From Clostridia bacterium (lineage in GTDB: Bacteria > Bacillota > Clostridia > Christensenellales > Aristaeellaceae), in NCBI GenBank assembly GCA_030530315.1, contig JAUMVG010000025.1, forward strand, positions 1 through 43,766: DNA of 43,766 nt. The letters are read 5' to 3'. A model generated the notes under the pieces. That model did not search any database, was not told the origin of the DNA, and worked only from the letters and a program-made list of their open reading frames with translations. Positions 21,003-29,912 of this stretch are shown here, piece by piece (positions within the stretch are counted from its first letter, which is position 1; every line of letters starts with the position of its first letter). The translations under genes were made by a program, and so were the position numbers.

Positions 21003-22775
21003 ATGAAACGCATGGGTTCCCTGCGGCGCGCGCTGTGCGCCGCGATGGCGCTGCTGATGCTGTTCGCGGCGGCGCTTCCCGCCTTCGCCGAGGCGGAGGC
21101 CGTGCCCCTGACCTGGGCCGAGTGGAAGGAAGCCCACGGGGTGGGGGACGAGGAAAACTACGAGACCGTGGCCGGGGCGATCGAGGAGGTCGTCAACCAG
21201 GCGGTGGCGCTGTACGAGGCTGGCGACAAGGACGCGGCCTATACCTACGCCCGGGCGGCCAACTCCAGCTACTACAAGTCCTCTGGTTTTGACGCCAAGG
21301 TGCGCACCCAGATGTCTGGCAGCGACGCCAGCCACGCGGCGTCCCTGTTCTCGGCGCTGCGCAAGTCCATCAAGAACGACCTGGGCGCGGAAGCGGTCCG
21401 GGTTGCTGCAGACGAGCTGATCGCCTCCATCCATGAACAGGGCACGGCCATGAACATGCAGCTGGGCATCGCGGTGACGGGCTCGATCGCCAACTACAGC
21501 GAACTGACCTACGACAATGTGGCCGACTACGTCTCCAAGGACGTGCCCAAGACCTGGGAGGAGTGGGAGAGCGCCAACGGCCTGGCGGGCCAGCCCATGA
21601 ACTTCGAGACCGCCGCAACGGCCATCGACGAGGTCATCCTCAAGTCCGTGGCACTGTATGAGAGCGGCGACAGGGCCGAGGCCTACGAGTACGCCAAGGC
21701 CACCTACTGGGGCTATTACGAGACCACGGGCTTCGAACGCTGCGTGATGACCTACGTCTCCGGCGGCGAGGTCAAGAAGGCCGAGGGCCTCTTCACCAAC
21801 TTCCGCACCGCCGTCAACCAGGACAAGGGCTCCGAGGCCGTCCGCGCGGCGGGCAACGACCTGAGCTCCATCCTGCACAAGCAGGGCACCGCCCTGAACG
21901 GGAAGCTGGGCATCGGCGGCGAGAACGAGGGCGGCAGCGGCAGCGCGAAGCTGGCCTCCTTCCTGGGCGCCTTCGGCATCATCCTGCGCGAGGGCCTGGA
22001 GGCGATCCTGATCGTCGGCGCCATCGTGGCCTACCTGATCAAGTCCGGCAACAAGGCCGCCGTGAAGCCGGTGTACATCGGCGCGGCGTTCGCGGTGCTG
22101 TGCTCCTTCGGCATGGCGGCCGTTATCGCCGCCCTGAAGCGGGCCAGCGCGGAGAACGCCATGTCCCAGGAGATCATCGAGGGCATTGCGGCGCTGCTGG
22201 CGGTGTGCGTGCTGTTCTACGTGAGCAACTGGATGGTCTCCAAGGCCGAATCGGCGGCATGGAACCAGTACATCGAGAACAAGGTGGCCGTCGGCGCGAG
22301 CCGCGGCAGCATGTTCACGCTGGGCTTCACCGCCTGGCTGGCGGTGTTCCGCGAGGGCGCCGAGGTGATCCTGTTCTACCAGCCGCTGCTGCAGGGCAAC
22401 TACTCCGGCATGGTCTGGGCCGGCTTCGGCGTGGGCTGCCTGGCGCTGGTGGTGGTGTTCGTGGTGATCCGCTTCCTGTCCATCAAGCTGCCGCTGAAGC
22501 CCTTCTTCCTGGGCACCAGCATCCTGATGGCGCTGATGAGCGTGTGCTTCCTGGGCGCCGGCATCATGGAGCTGATGGAGGGCGGCGTGATCGACGCCGT
22601 GACCCACGACTGGTTCGTGGTGACCGACGTGCTGGACATCTTCGGCATCTACCCGGTGTTCGCGACGCTGATCCCGCAGGTCGTGCTGCTGCTGGTGCAG
22701 GTGGCGACCTTCGCCTATCAGATCGGCAAGAGCAAGGGCATGACCATGCAGCTCGAGCGGGTCGGGGCGAAGTGA
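21003..22775 (+). CDS. FTR1-family iron permease with duplicated extracytoplasmic domain
   Basis: The product has 590 residues. A signal peptide ends near AFA-EAEA (about residue 29). Two tandem extracytoplasmic units follow, roughly 37-152 and 184-299, sharing TW-EW, ALYE-GD, YYxxxGFE or GFD and a GTAxN end. The C-terminal half is the FTR1 membrane domain of about seven helices with both REXXE iron motifs, REGLE (329-333) and REGAE (450-454). It carries iron across the membrane in the P19/FetMP-type system encoded by the next six genes. The start ATG has GGGAG nine bases ahead. Typical bacterial homologues have one such outer domain, so the duplication stands out. Confidence 0.92.
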   Translation: MKRMGSLRRALCAAMALLMLFAAALPAFAEAEAVPLTWAEWKEAHGVGDEENYETVAGAIEEVVNQAVALYEAGDKDAAYTYARAANSSYYKSSGFDAKVRTQMSGSDASHAASLFSALRKSIKNDLGAEAVRVAADELIASIHEQGTAMNMQLGIAVTGSIANYSELTYDNVADYVSKDVPKTWEEWESANGLAGQPMNFETAATAIDEVILKSVALYESGDRAEAYEYAKATYWGYYETTGFERCVMTYVSGGEVKKAEGLFTNFRTAVNQDKGSEAVRAAGNDLSSILHKQGTALNGKLGIGGENEGGSGSAKLASFLGAFGIILREGLEAILIVGAIVAYLIKSGNKAAVKPVYIGAAFAVLCSFGMAAVIAALKRASAENAMSQEIIEGIAALLAVCVLFYVSNWMVSKAESAAWNQYIENKVAVGASRGSMFTLGFTAWLAVFREGAEVILFYQPLLQGNYSGMVWAGFGVGCLALVVVFVVIRFLSIKLPLKPFFLGTSILMALMSVCFLGAGIMELMEGGVIDAVTHDWFVVTDVLDIFGIYPVFATLIPQVVLLLVQVATFAYQIGKSKGMTMQLERVGAK

Positions 22776-22837
22776 TCCAAGTGGTGATATTGGCGCCCGC
22801 CGGGCGTTGATATAAATCAAGAAAAGGAGAAAGTACA

Positions 22838-23386
22838 ATGAAGAAAACTCTGGTTCTGGTTCTGTCCCTGGTGCTGGCCATGTCTCTGCTCATGGCTGCC
22901 TCCGCTGAAGCGGGCTTCACGGAGTATCCGATCTTCGAGGACGAGGAAGTTGCCTTCCTGCACGTCAACGCCGTCTATTTCCAGGCGGTTCCCATGGCTC
23001 CCGGCCAGGAGAATTTTGAGGACTATGACATCCATCTGGAGTGCGACGTTGCCGCTCTGGAGAACAACCTGGGCTATGGCGTGGACGACTGGGTTCCCTA
23101 CCTGACCATCGATTTCGAGGTCATCGACGAGGCCACCTCCGAGACCGCCGCTGACGGCACCTTCATGGTCATGTCTGCTTCCGACGGCCCCCACTACGGC
23201 GCCAACATCAAGCTGCCCAATGCCGGCACCTACACCGTGAAGTTCACCTTCCACAGCCCCGCTGACAATGGCTATCTGATCCACAGCGATTCCGAGACCG
23301 GCCCCGGCGGACTGCTGGAGGAGTACTTCGGCGACGGCCCCCTGACCCTGGAATACTCCGGCTGGGACTACGTGCCGCTGAGCTGA
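22838..23386 (+). CDS. P19/FtrA-type iron-binding protein
   Basis: The product has 182 residues, with a signal peptide (residues 1-24, cut near ASAEA-GF). The mature domain is the P19 (Tp34, Fe2+ transport protein) fold: YDIHLECDV, a Met-containing FMVMSASDGPHYGANIKL block with the conserved DGPHYG, and GTYTVKFTFHSP. The Met and His residues fit the known Cu/Fe site. In Campylobacter and uropathogenic E. coli, P19 hands iron to the FTR1 permease encoded upstream. Codon use differs from its neighbours, with many GCT and GTT codons, and the gene is bounded by hairpins. Both suggest higher expression. AAAGGAG precedes the ATG. Confidence 0.92.
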   Translation: MKKTLVLVLSLVLAMSLLMAASAEAGFTEYPIFEDEEVAFLHVNAVYFQAVPMAPGQENFEDYDIHLECDVAALENNLGYGVDDWVPYLTIDFEVIDEATSETAADGTFMVMSASDGPHYGANIKLPNAGTYTVKFTFHSPADNGYLIHSDSETGPGGLLEEYFGDGPLTLEYSGWDYVPLS

Positions 23387-23416
23387 TTCAATTCGCCCCT
23401 GAATTGAACGCTTTCC

Positions 23417-23451
23417 CGATAGACCTGTGCCATTTTGGCATGGGTCTATCG
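23417..23451 (+). terminator. Intercistronic hairpin after the P19 gene, first
   Basis: CGATAGACCTGTGCCA (23417-23432) pairs with TGGCATGGGTCTATCG (23436-23451), 16 bp with two wobble pairs. TTGGGTTT follows, a weak U-tract. A smaller TTCAATTC/GAATTGAA stem lies just upstream (23389-23408). Confidence 0.65.
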
Positions 23452-23504
23452 TTGGGTTTACGGACTGGGTAAATTCTGCTTTAACTTTGGGTGAAAGATA
23501 TCAT

Positions 23505-23541
23505 CCCATCCGGGAACGGCGCGCGGCCGCTCCCGGATGGG
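23505..23541 (+). terminator. Intercistronic hairpin after the P19 gene, second
   Basis: CCCATCCGGGA (23505-23515) and TCCCGGATGGG (23531-23541) form a perfect 11-bp stem. There is no U-tract. With the hairpin at 23417 it may trim or stabilise the upstream message and lower read-through into the DUF2318 gene. Confidence 0.6.
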
Positions 23542-23599
23542 ACGGGCCCGCGGGGCGGAGCTGCCGCCCCGACACCTTCCGCGAATAGGAGCAACGATC

Positions 23600-24862
23600 A
23601 TGCTGAAATACCTGATAGCGGTAACCGGAAGCACGGCAGTGCCGGCAGTGTTGCTGGGATTGCTGTGCGCATGGATTGTGCCGGCGTACAAGCGGCGCGG
23701 CACGCTGACGGTCTGCGTCAGCGCGGTGGCCGCCACCCTGGCGGCGCTGGCCTACACGATTTTGAGAAATACGACGAAGGTCATCGATAAGTCCGGTGGC
23801 GCGTCCATGTGGAATGTGCGCGTGTTCGCCGTGTCGGCCTTCGCGTTGATCATATTCTACATCTTCAGCCCCCTGGCGGCGCGGCGGAAGGCCGGCGGCG
23901 CGGTGCGCGCGCTGGCCCTGGCCGCCGCGGGCGTCCTGACGCTCACCCAGACGTTCTACGCCATGGCCCAGGTGATGATGAACATCAGCAAGTTCAACCT
24001 GGGCGGCGAGGGGATGCTGTCCACGGCCTTCATCACCCGCATCATCGGCCTCATCCTGGGACTGGTGATCGCCGTGGTGATCCTGACCGCGATGATCCAG
24101 GTGGCCCTGCGGATGAAGCCCGGCACGGTGCTGGCCCTGCTGTGGGCGGTGCTGTTCGTGAACGCCTTCCAGCAGGTCTCCTCGGCCCTGGGCACGCTGT
24201 ACAGCAAGCGCTACATCAGCGGGCACGGGCTGTTCCAGTTCATCAAGTTCACCACGAACCACAGCGACCTGTTCACCTATGTGATCATGGCCGTCGCCTT
24301 CGCGATTCCCGTGGTGCTGTGGATCCGCTCCTTCGACGTGCGCGAGCCCTACCGCAACGCCGCTGAGCACCGCAAGATCAAGGCCAAGTGGCGCAGCATC
24401 CGCCGCTGGTCCACGGCGCTGGTCTGCGCCTTCGTGCTGGTGGTGCTGTGCCTGACCTGGTTCACGGCCATCGACAACCGGGAGATCGAGCTGTCCCCGG
24501 TGGAGGAGTGCGAGGTCCGCGACGGCGCCTGCTACGTGGCGATGACCCAGGTGGACGACGGCCACCTGCACCGCTTCGCCTACACCACCGAGAACGGCGT
24601 GGAGATCCGCTTCATCATCATCAAGAAGCCCAACTCCAGTTCCTACGGCGTGGGCCTGGACGCCTGCGACATCTGCGGTGAGACCGGCTACTTCGAGCGC
24701 GGCGGCCAGGTGGTGTGCAAGCTGTGCGACGTGGTGATGAACATCAACACCATCGGCTTCAAGGGCGGCTGCAACCCCATCGTGGTGCCCTGGAGCATCG
24801 AAGAGGGCTTCATCGCGCTGCCCATCGAGGGCCTGGTGGAGTACGAGAGCGAGTTCAAGTGA
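23600..24862 (+). CDS. DUF2318 membrane Fe-S protein of the iron-uptake system
   Basis: The product has 420 residues. The first 300 hold about eight membrane helices. The C-terminal soluble domain is DUF2318, with CDIC (about 356-359), CKLC (373-376) and a further Cys near 391 in KGGCNPI. The family is predicted to bind an Fe-S cluster. It is the Cj1660-type member of P19 operons, where it probably moves electrons or iron across the membrane with FTR1. The ATG is preceded by AGGAG with an eight-base gap; earlier in-frame ATGs fall in the hairpin region. It is followed closely by the ABC permease genes. Confidence 0.9.
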   Translation: MLKYLIAVTGSTAVPAVLLGLLCAWIVPAYKRRGTLTVCVSAVAATLAALAYTILRNTTKVIDKSGGASMWNVRVFAVSAFALIIFYIFSPLAARRKAGGAVRALALAAAGVLTLTQTFYAMAQVMMNISKFNLGGEGMLSTAFITRIIGLILGLVIAVVILTAMIQVALRMKPGTVLALLWAVLFVNAFQQVSSALGTLYSKRYISGHGLFQFIKFTTNHSDLFTYVIMAVAFAIPVVLWIRSFDVREPYRNAAEHRKIKAKWRSIRRWSTALVCAFVLVVLCLTWFTAIDNREIELSPVEECEVRDGACYVAMTQVDDGHLHRFAYTTENGVEIRFIIIKKPNSSSYGVGLDACDICGETGYFERGGQVVCKLCDVVMNINTIGFKGGCNPIVVPWSIEEGFIALPIEGLVEYESEFK

Positions 24863-24877
24863 GAAGGGGGGATCGGC

Positions 24878-26161
24878 GTGTTTTTTAGAATGATCAAGGG
24901 CGCGTTCGTGCGCCAATGGAAGAAAATGCTGATGATTGCCCTGACCATCGCGCTGGGTGCGTCGCTGGCCACGGCCATGCTGAACGTGATGATGGACGTG
25001 GAGGACAAGGTCAACCAGGAGCTCAAGACCTACGGCGCGAACATCACCGTCTCGCCGAAGAACGCCTCCATCCTCCAGGACCTGTACGACGTGGAGGGCC
25101 AGGCCGAGGCGGCCTACCTGAAGGAGTCGGAGCTGGGCAAGATCAAGACCATATTCTGGGCGAACAACATCGTGGACTTCGCCCCGTTCCTGGAGACCGA
25201 CGTGTCGCTGAACGGCGAGGCGGGCGTGAAGCTGGTGGGCACCTGGTTCAACCACCACCTGAGCCTGCCCACCGGCGAGGAGCTGGACGCGGGCGTGACC
25301 AGCCTGCGCTCCTGGTGGGACATCGCCGAGGGCGAGTGGCTGGACGAGCAGGCCCACGAGGACGACGCCGTGATGGTCGGCGCGGCCATCGCCGCGCGGC
25401 TGGGGCTGCACGCCGGGGACACCGTGACGCTGTCCAGCGGCAACGGCGAACGCTCCGCCCGGGTGGCCGGCGTGTTTGACGCCGGCGGCGACGAGGACGA
25501 CGCCGTGTACGCGCCGCTGCACATGGCCCAGGACCTGGCGGATGCCGAGGGCTTGATCGGCAGCATCGAGGTCAGCGCCCTGACCACGCCGGACAACGAG
25601 CTGGCCATCAAGGCGGCCCAGGACCCCGGCTCCCTGTCCATCAGCCAGTACGAGCTGTGGTACTGCACGGCCTACGTCAGCTCCATCTGCTACCAGATCA
25701 TGGAGGCCATACCGGACTGCGTGGCTTCCGCGGTGCGCCAGGTGGCCGATTCCGAGGGCGAGATCCTCGAAAAGACCAAGCTGCTGATGGTGCTGATCAC
25801 GGTGCTGAGCCTGATCGGCTCGGCCCTGGGCATCACCAACCTGGTGACGGCCAGCGTGATGGAGCGCAGCCAGGAGATGGGCCTGATGAAGGCCGTGGGC
25901 GCCCACAGCCGCTCCATCTCCGGCCTGGTGCTGACGGAGATCATCATCACGGCCATCATCGGCGGCGCGATCGGCTACGGCGTGGGCTTCGGCTTCGCCC
26001 AGGTGATCGGCCACAGCGTGTTTGGCTCGGCCATCGAAATGAAGCTGATGGTGGTGCCCATCGTGGCGGTGCTGGTGATCCTGGTGTCTCTGGCGGGCAG
26101 CGTGCCGGCGATCCGCTCGCTGCTGAAGCTGGATCCCGCCGAGGTGCTGCACGGCCATTGA
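24878..26161 (+). CDS. FtsX/MacB-type ABC permease, first of two
   Basis: The product has 427 residues. An N-terminal helix (MLMIALTIALGASLATAML) leads to an extracytoplasmic MacB-like core domain of about 250 residues. Three C-terminal helices follow, with the FtsX signature ERSQEMGLMKAVGAHSRSI between them. The start is a GTG behind GGGGGGA. It corresponds to Cj1661-type permeases of P19 iron operons and pairs with the next permease and ATPase. Whether the ABC part moves iron, a ligand or acts as a mechanical drive is not known. Confidence 0.9.
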   Translation: MFFRMIKGAFVRQWKKMLMIALTIALGASLATAMLNVMMDVEDKVNQELKTYGANITVSPKNASILQDLYDVEGQAEAAYLKESELGKIKTIFWANNIVDFAPFLETDVSLNGEAGVKLVGTWFNHHLSLPTGEELDAGVTSLRSWWDIAEGEWLDEQAHEDDAVMVGAAIAARLGLHAGDTVTLSSGNGERSARVAGVFDAGGDEDDAVYAPLHMAQDLADAEGLIGSIEVSALTTPDNELAIKAAQDPGSLSISQYELWYCTAYVSSICYQIMEAIPDCVASAVRQVADSEGEILEKTKLLMVLITVLSLIGSALGITNLVTASVMERSQEMGLMKAVGAHSRSISGLVLTEIIITAIIGGAIGYGVGFGFAQVIGHSVFGSAIEMKLMVVPIVAVLVILVSLAGSVPAIRSLLKLDPAEVLHGH

Positions 26162-26231
26162 TGCCGTCGAGCCGCCTCCGGCCCGCGCCGGGGGCTCCCC
26201 ATGGAACATGTCGGAAGGTAGGCGATTTGCC

Positions 26232-27386
26232 ATGAAACGACAACAGATGTACTTCAGGATGATCTCCGCCTCGCTGCTGCGGCGGCGCTCGAGAATGTTG
26301 GTGGCCCTGCTGGCCATCGCCATCGGCGCGACCATCCTTTCGGGTCTCGTGACTATCTACTATGACGTGCCCCGCCAGATGGGCGCGCAGTTCAGAAGCT
26401 ACGGCGCGAACATGATCTTCACCGCCGCGCCGGACTCCGACGGGCTGACCACCGACCAGGTGGAGCGGGCGTCGGCGCTGATCGAGGCGGAGGACCTGGT
26501 GGGCCTCGCGCCCTACCGCTACGAGTCGGTGCGGATCAACGAGCGGCCCGTCATCGCCGCGGGCACGGACATGGCCGGCGCCCAGAGCACCAGCCCCTAC
26601 TGGTTCGTCACCGGCGAGTGGCCCTCCGGAGACGGTGAGGCGCTGATCGGCAAGGCCGTGTCCAACACCTATCGCCTGGGCCCGGGGGACACTCTCACCG
26701 CCCAGTACGTGCCGGAGCACGCTGCGGATGACGTTGAGGTCGAGCCCTTTGAGCGGACCTTCAAGGTGACGGGCGTGCTGGACACCGGCGGCTCCGAGGA
26801 GGAATACCTGTTCATCTCCCTGGCGGACATGGCCGCGCTGACCGGCGTGGACGACCGCCTGGACGTGGCGGAGCTGAGCGTGTCCGGCGGCCAGCCGAAG
26901 CTGGAGGAATATGCCGAGGCCATCGCCGCCGGGGTGCCCGAGGTGACGCCGCGGCTGGTGAAGCGGGTGACCCAGTCCGAAAACACGGTGCTGAAGAAGC
27001 TGCAGGCCCTGGTGCTGCTGGTGACGGTCATCGTGCTGCTGCTGACGATGATATGCGTCTCCACCACGATGATGGCGGTGGTCTCCGAGCGCCGCAAGGA
27101 GATCGGCCTGAGGAAGGCCCTGGGCGCGTCGGACAACAGCATCATCATGGAGTTCATGGGCGAGGGCCTTCTGCTGGGCGGCATCGGCGGCCTGCTGGGC
27201 TCCGGCCTGGGCTTCGCCTTCGCGCAGATGGTCAGCCGCAACGTGTTCAACAGCTCCATCACCTTCCAGCCGCTGCTGCTGCCGGCGACGATCGTCGTGT
27301 CGATCCTGGTCACGGGCCTGGCCTGCCTGAGCCCCGTGCGCAGCGCGACGGACGTCGATCCGGCGCTGGTGCTCAAGGGTGAATGA
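26232..27386 (+). CDS. FtsX/MacB-type ABC permease, second of two
   Basis: The product has 384 residues and the same layout as the preceding permease: an N-terminal helix (MLVALLAIAIGATILSGLV), an outer domain and three C-terminal helices with ERRKEIGLRKALGASDNSI. The two share about the same length and motif spacing and would form a heterodimer. The start ATG at 26232 follows GGAAGGTAGG; an ATG at 26208 lacks a ribosome site. It ends in ALVLKGE, 17 bases before the ATPase start, which has its own strong ribosome site. Confidence 0.9.
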   Translation: MKRQQMYFRMISASLLRRRSRMLVALLAIAIGATILSGLVTIYYDVPRQMGAQFRSYGANMIFTAAPDSDGLTTDQVERASALIEAEDLVGLAPYRYESVRINERPVIAAGTDMAGAQSTSPYWFVTGEWPSGDGEALIGKAVSNTYRLGPGDTLTAQYVPEHAADDVEVEPFERTFKVTGVLDTGGSEEEYLFISLADMAALTGVDDRLDVAELSVSGGQPKLEEYAEAIAAGVPEVTPRLVKRVTQSENTVLKKLQALVLLVTVIVLLLTMICVSTTMMAVVSERRKEIGLRKALGASDNSIIMEFMGEGLLLGGIGGLLGSGLGFAFAQMVSRNVFNSSITFQPLLLPATIVVSILVTGLACLSPVRSATDVDPALVLKGE

Positions 27387-27403
27387 TTCGAGGAGGTAAG
27401 CGT

Positions 27404-28078
27404 ATGAGCCTTTTGGAAGTCAAGAATATCTCGAAGGTCTATCCGGGCCTGAAAGCCCTGGACAATGTGAGCCTGACCGTGAACGAGGGCGAGTGGGTGG
27501 CCATCATGGGCCCCTCCGGCTCCGGCAAGAGCACGATGATGAACATCATCGGCTGCATGGACAAGCCGACCTCCGGCGAGGTGCTGCTGGACGGCGTGGA
27601 TATCGCCAAGGAATCCAACAAGAACCTGACCAACATCCGCCGGGACAAGATCGGCCTGATCTTCCAGCAGTTCCACCTGGTCAACTACCTCACCGCCGTG
27701 GAGAACGTGATGGTGGCCCAGTACTACCACAGCCTGCCCGACGAGAAGGAGGCCCTGGAGGCCCTGGAGCGGGTGGGCCTGGCGGAGCGCGCAAAGCACC
27801 TGCCCAGCCAGCTCTCCGGCGGCGAGCAGCAGCGCGTGTGCGTCGCCCGGGCGCTGATCAACCATCCCCAGCTGGTGCTGGCGGACGAGCCCACCGGCAA
27901 CCTGGATGAGACCAACGAGAACATCGTGCTGGACCTGTTCCGCCAGCTGCACCGTGAGGGCACCACGCTGATCGTGGTCACCCACGACCCTGAGGTGGCG
28001 GAGGCCGCCCAGCGCACCATCGTGCTGGAGCACGGGCGCCTGGTGAAGGAGATCATCAACGAGAACTTCGTGAGCTGA
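27404..28078 (+). CDS. ABC transporter ATPase, LolD/MacB class
   Basis: The product has 224 residues. Walker A is GPSGSGKST, the Q-loop is GLIFQQFHLVNYLTAVENV, the signature is LSGGEQQRV, Walker B is LVLADEPTGNLD and the switch His is in VVTHDPE. This is the standard ATPase of FtsX/MacB-type permeases and serves the two encoded upstream, as in Cj1663 of the P19 iron operon. The ATG has GAGGAGGTAA just ahead. An ATG at 27383 overlaps the previous stop and is rejected. Confidence 0.94.
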   Translation: MSLLEVKNISKVYPGLKALDNVSLTVNEGEWVAIMGPSGSGKSTMMNIIGCMDKPTSGEVLLDGVDIAKESNKNLTNIRRDKIGLIFQQFHLVNYLTAVENVMVAQYYHSLPDEKEALEALERVGLAERAKHLPSQLSGGEQQRVCVARALINHPQLVLADEPTGNLDETNENIVLDLFRQLHREGTTLIVVTHDPEVAEAAQRTIVLEHGRLVKEIINENFVS

Positions 28079-28093
28079 CGGGAGGGCGGACGC

Positions 28094-28570
28094 ATGAATT
28101 GCACTGTGAAACGGATGCTGGCCTGCCTGTGCCTGCTGCTCTGCGCGGCGCTGCTGGCCGGCTGCGGCGAAAAAAAGCCCGCCAACTACAGGGATGGCGA
28201 GTACGAGGGGCGGAGCGAGCCCCACGTGTTCGAGGTCGTGGACGAGGAGGACGACGAGGACAGCAACGCCGACGGCTACGGCGTCGTCAAGCTGACCATC
28301 AAGGACAACGTCATCACCGCCTGCGAGTTCGCCACCTACGACCTGGACGGCAACTTCAAGGACGAGGAGTACGGCACCAAGCGCGGCGAGGTCGCCAACC
28401 GGGACTTCTACAACAAGGCGAAGAAGGCCTTCCTCGCCTGCGGCATGTACGCCGAGCAGCTGGTGGAGACCAACGACATCGACAAGGTGGACTGCATCTC
28501 CGGCGCGACCTACAACTACCACGACTTCAAGGACGCCGTGAAGGACGCGCTGAACAAGGCAAAGGAATAG
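28094..28570 (+). CDS. FMN-binding lipoprotein
   Basis: The product has 158 residues. The signal peptide ends in a lipobox LAGC (C24), so it is a surface lipoprotein needing Lgt and LspA, both encoded further on in this window. The domain is FMN_bind: DGEYEGRSE, a DGYGVVKLTIKDN strand pair and DCISGATYN, matching the D-x-x-S-G-A-T site where the flavin is linked to Thr by an ApbE/Ftp transferase. An acidic insert (VDEEDDEDSNADG) is odd. As last gene of the iron operon it is well placed to act as a redox partner of the DUF2318 protein, where other bacteria use thioredoxin-like proteins; that role is inferred. Confidence 0.9.
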   Translation: MNCTVKRMLACLCLLLCAALLAGCGEKKPANYRDGEYEGRSEPHVFEVVDEEDDEDSNADGYGVVKLTIKDNVITACEFATYDLDGNFKDEEYGTKRGEVANRDFYNKAKKAFLACGMYAEQLVETNDIDKVDCISGATYNYHDFKDAVKDALNKAKE

Positions 28571-28581
28571 CCGCGTGCCTC

Positions 28582-28621
28582 TCCCGCGCCGCGAAGCGCG
28601 GCCGGGACGGCGGGCGCTTTT
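28582..28621 (+). terminator. Terminator of the iron operon
   Basis: TCCCG-C-GCCGCG (28582-28593) pairs with CGCGGC-CGGGA (28597-28607 region), with one bulged C and an AAG loop. A GC-rich stretch and TTTT follow about ten bases later. Confidence 0.55.
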
Positions 28622-28668
28622 ATTCCGTTGCGCCTGGTACCTTCGTTTAATACTAAATCCGAATACAA

Positions 28669-28698
28669 GCGCCCCGCAGCCGATCGGCCGCGGGGCGC
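28669..28698. terminator. Hairpin between convergent genes
   Basis: GCGCCCCGC (28669-28677) pairs with GCGGGGCGC (28690-28698). It sits just beyond the stop of the minus-strand dehydrogenase and probably ends that transcript; the U-tract (TTGTATT on the minus strand) is weak. Confidence 0.55.
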
Positions 28699-28715
28699 GC
28701 TGTGTAAGAAATGGT

Positions 28716-29822
28716 TTAGTCCCAGGGGAAGGCGTATTTGCCGGTCAGGCCGGTCTCCTCGCGGACGAAGTTTAGCTCCGCCTGCACGGACTCGTTCACG
28801 GGCACGCCGTCCTTGCGGGCCAGGCGAATCTCGTACTCCTTCTCGCCGGCGGTGTAGATGCGCTCGGCGCCGGGCATCTTCTTCGAGGCGCGGATCTCGC
28901 GAATGATGTCGCCGGCCTTTTTGCGGCAGACATCCTCGCCCAGGAAGTGGTCGGTGTCGATAGCGATGAAGAAGTGGCCCAGGCGGGGGGAGCACTTCTG
29001 GCCGTTCTCGTCCACGCCGTTGAGCTGCTTGCCGTAGAAGCCGTCGGAGAGCACGGAGGAGAGGAACTCCACGAACATGGCGAAGCCGTAGCCCTTGTAG
29101 CCGCCCAGCATCTCGCCGATGCCGCCCACGGTCACCAGCGCCGCGGTGCCCTGGCGGATGCGCTTCAGGGCCGCGCCGCCGCCGCCGGTCACGGGTTCAC
29201 CGTCGTCGCCGATGACGGTGCCGGGCGTCACGTCGTGGCCGATGCGCTCGTAGTACTCGAACTTGCCGTTCTGGGTGATGGAGGTGGCGCAATCAAAGTT
29301 GAAGTCGAAGGGCTCGTCGGTGGGCACGCCCAGGGTGAAGGGGTTGGTGCCGAACATGCCCTCCACGCCCCAGGTGGGCGCCACGGAGGGGCGGGCGTTG
29401 GTGCCGGTCATGCCGATGCAGCCGGCCTTGGTGGCCATGGAGGTGTAGTAGCCGGCGATGCCGTAGTGGCAGCTGTTGCGGGCGACCACCATGCCCATGC
29501 CGTACTCCTTGGCCTTTTTGATGGCCAGCTCCATGCTGCGGTAGCCGATGACCTGGCCCATGCCGTCGTGGCCGTCCACTACCGCGGTGGTGGGGGTCTC
29601 TTTGATGATTTCATAGTTGGTCACGGGCTTCTGAACGCCGGCCTTGATGCGGTCCAGGTAGATGGGCTTGAAGCGGTTCACGCCGTGGGACTCGATGCCC
29701 CGGCGATCGGACTCCAGCAGCACGTCCGCGCAGATCTTCGCGTCCTCCTCGGGAACGCCGTACTTCATAAAGGCCTCTGTGACAAACCCGGTGATGGTCT
29801 TCCAATCGACGATTTGAGCCAT
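28716..29822 (-). CDS. Malate/L-lactate dehydrogenase family oxidoreductase (Ldh_2)
   Basis: The product has 368 residues. This NAD(P)H-dependent family includes malate, ureidoglycolate and sulfolactate dehydrogenases, and is unrelated to classical LDH. Visible features are DRRGIESHGVNRF near residue 40, the catalytic-region His in SCHYGIAGYY, GTNPFTLGVPT, DCATSITQNGK and GGYKGYGFAMFVEFLSS. The exact substrate cannot be read from these. The ATG follows AGGAGG with nine bases between. It has its own consensus promoter and stands alone between the iron operon and the divergent amidohydrolase gene. Confidence 0.92.
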   Translation of the reverse strand: MAQIVDWKTITGFVTEAFMKYGVPEEDAKICADVLLESDRRGIESHGVNRFKPIYLDRIKAGVQKPVTNYEIIKETPTTAVVDGHDGMGQVIGYRSMELAIKKAKEYGMGMVVARNSCHYGIAGYYTSMATKAGCIGMTGTNARPSVAPTWGVEGMFGTNPFTLGVPTDEPFDFNFDCATSITQNGKFEYYERIGHDVTPGTVIGDDGEPVTGGGGAALKRIRQGTAALVTVGGIGEMLGGYKGYGFAMFVEFLSSVLSDGFYGKQLNGVDENGQKCSPRLGHFFIAIDTDHFLGEDVCRKKAGDIIREIRASKKMPGAERIYTAGEKEYEIRLARKDGVPVNESVQAELNFVREETGLTGKYAFPWD

Positions 29823-29912
29823 GCTTATTTTCCTCCTGTCTGTTATGCGCGGCAATGGGCCGCCCGTTTGCGCGCGGGACCTCGGCTTTTCCGGCGCCCG
29901 CTTATCAGCGCT

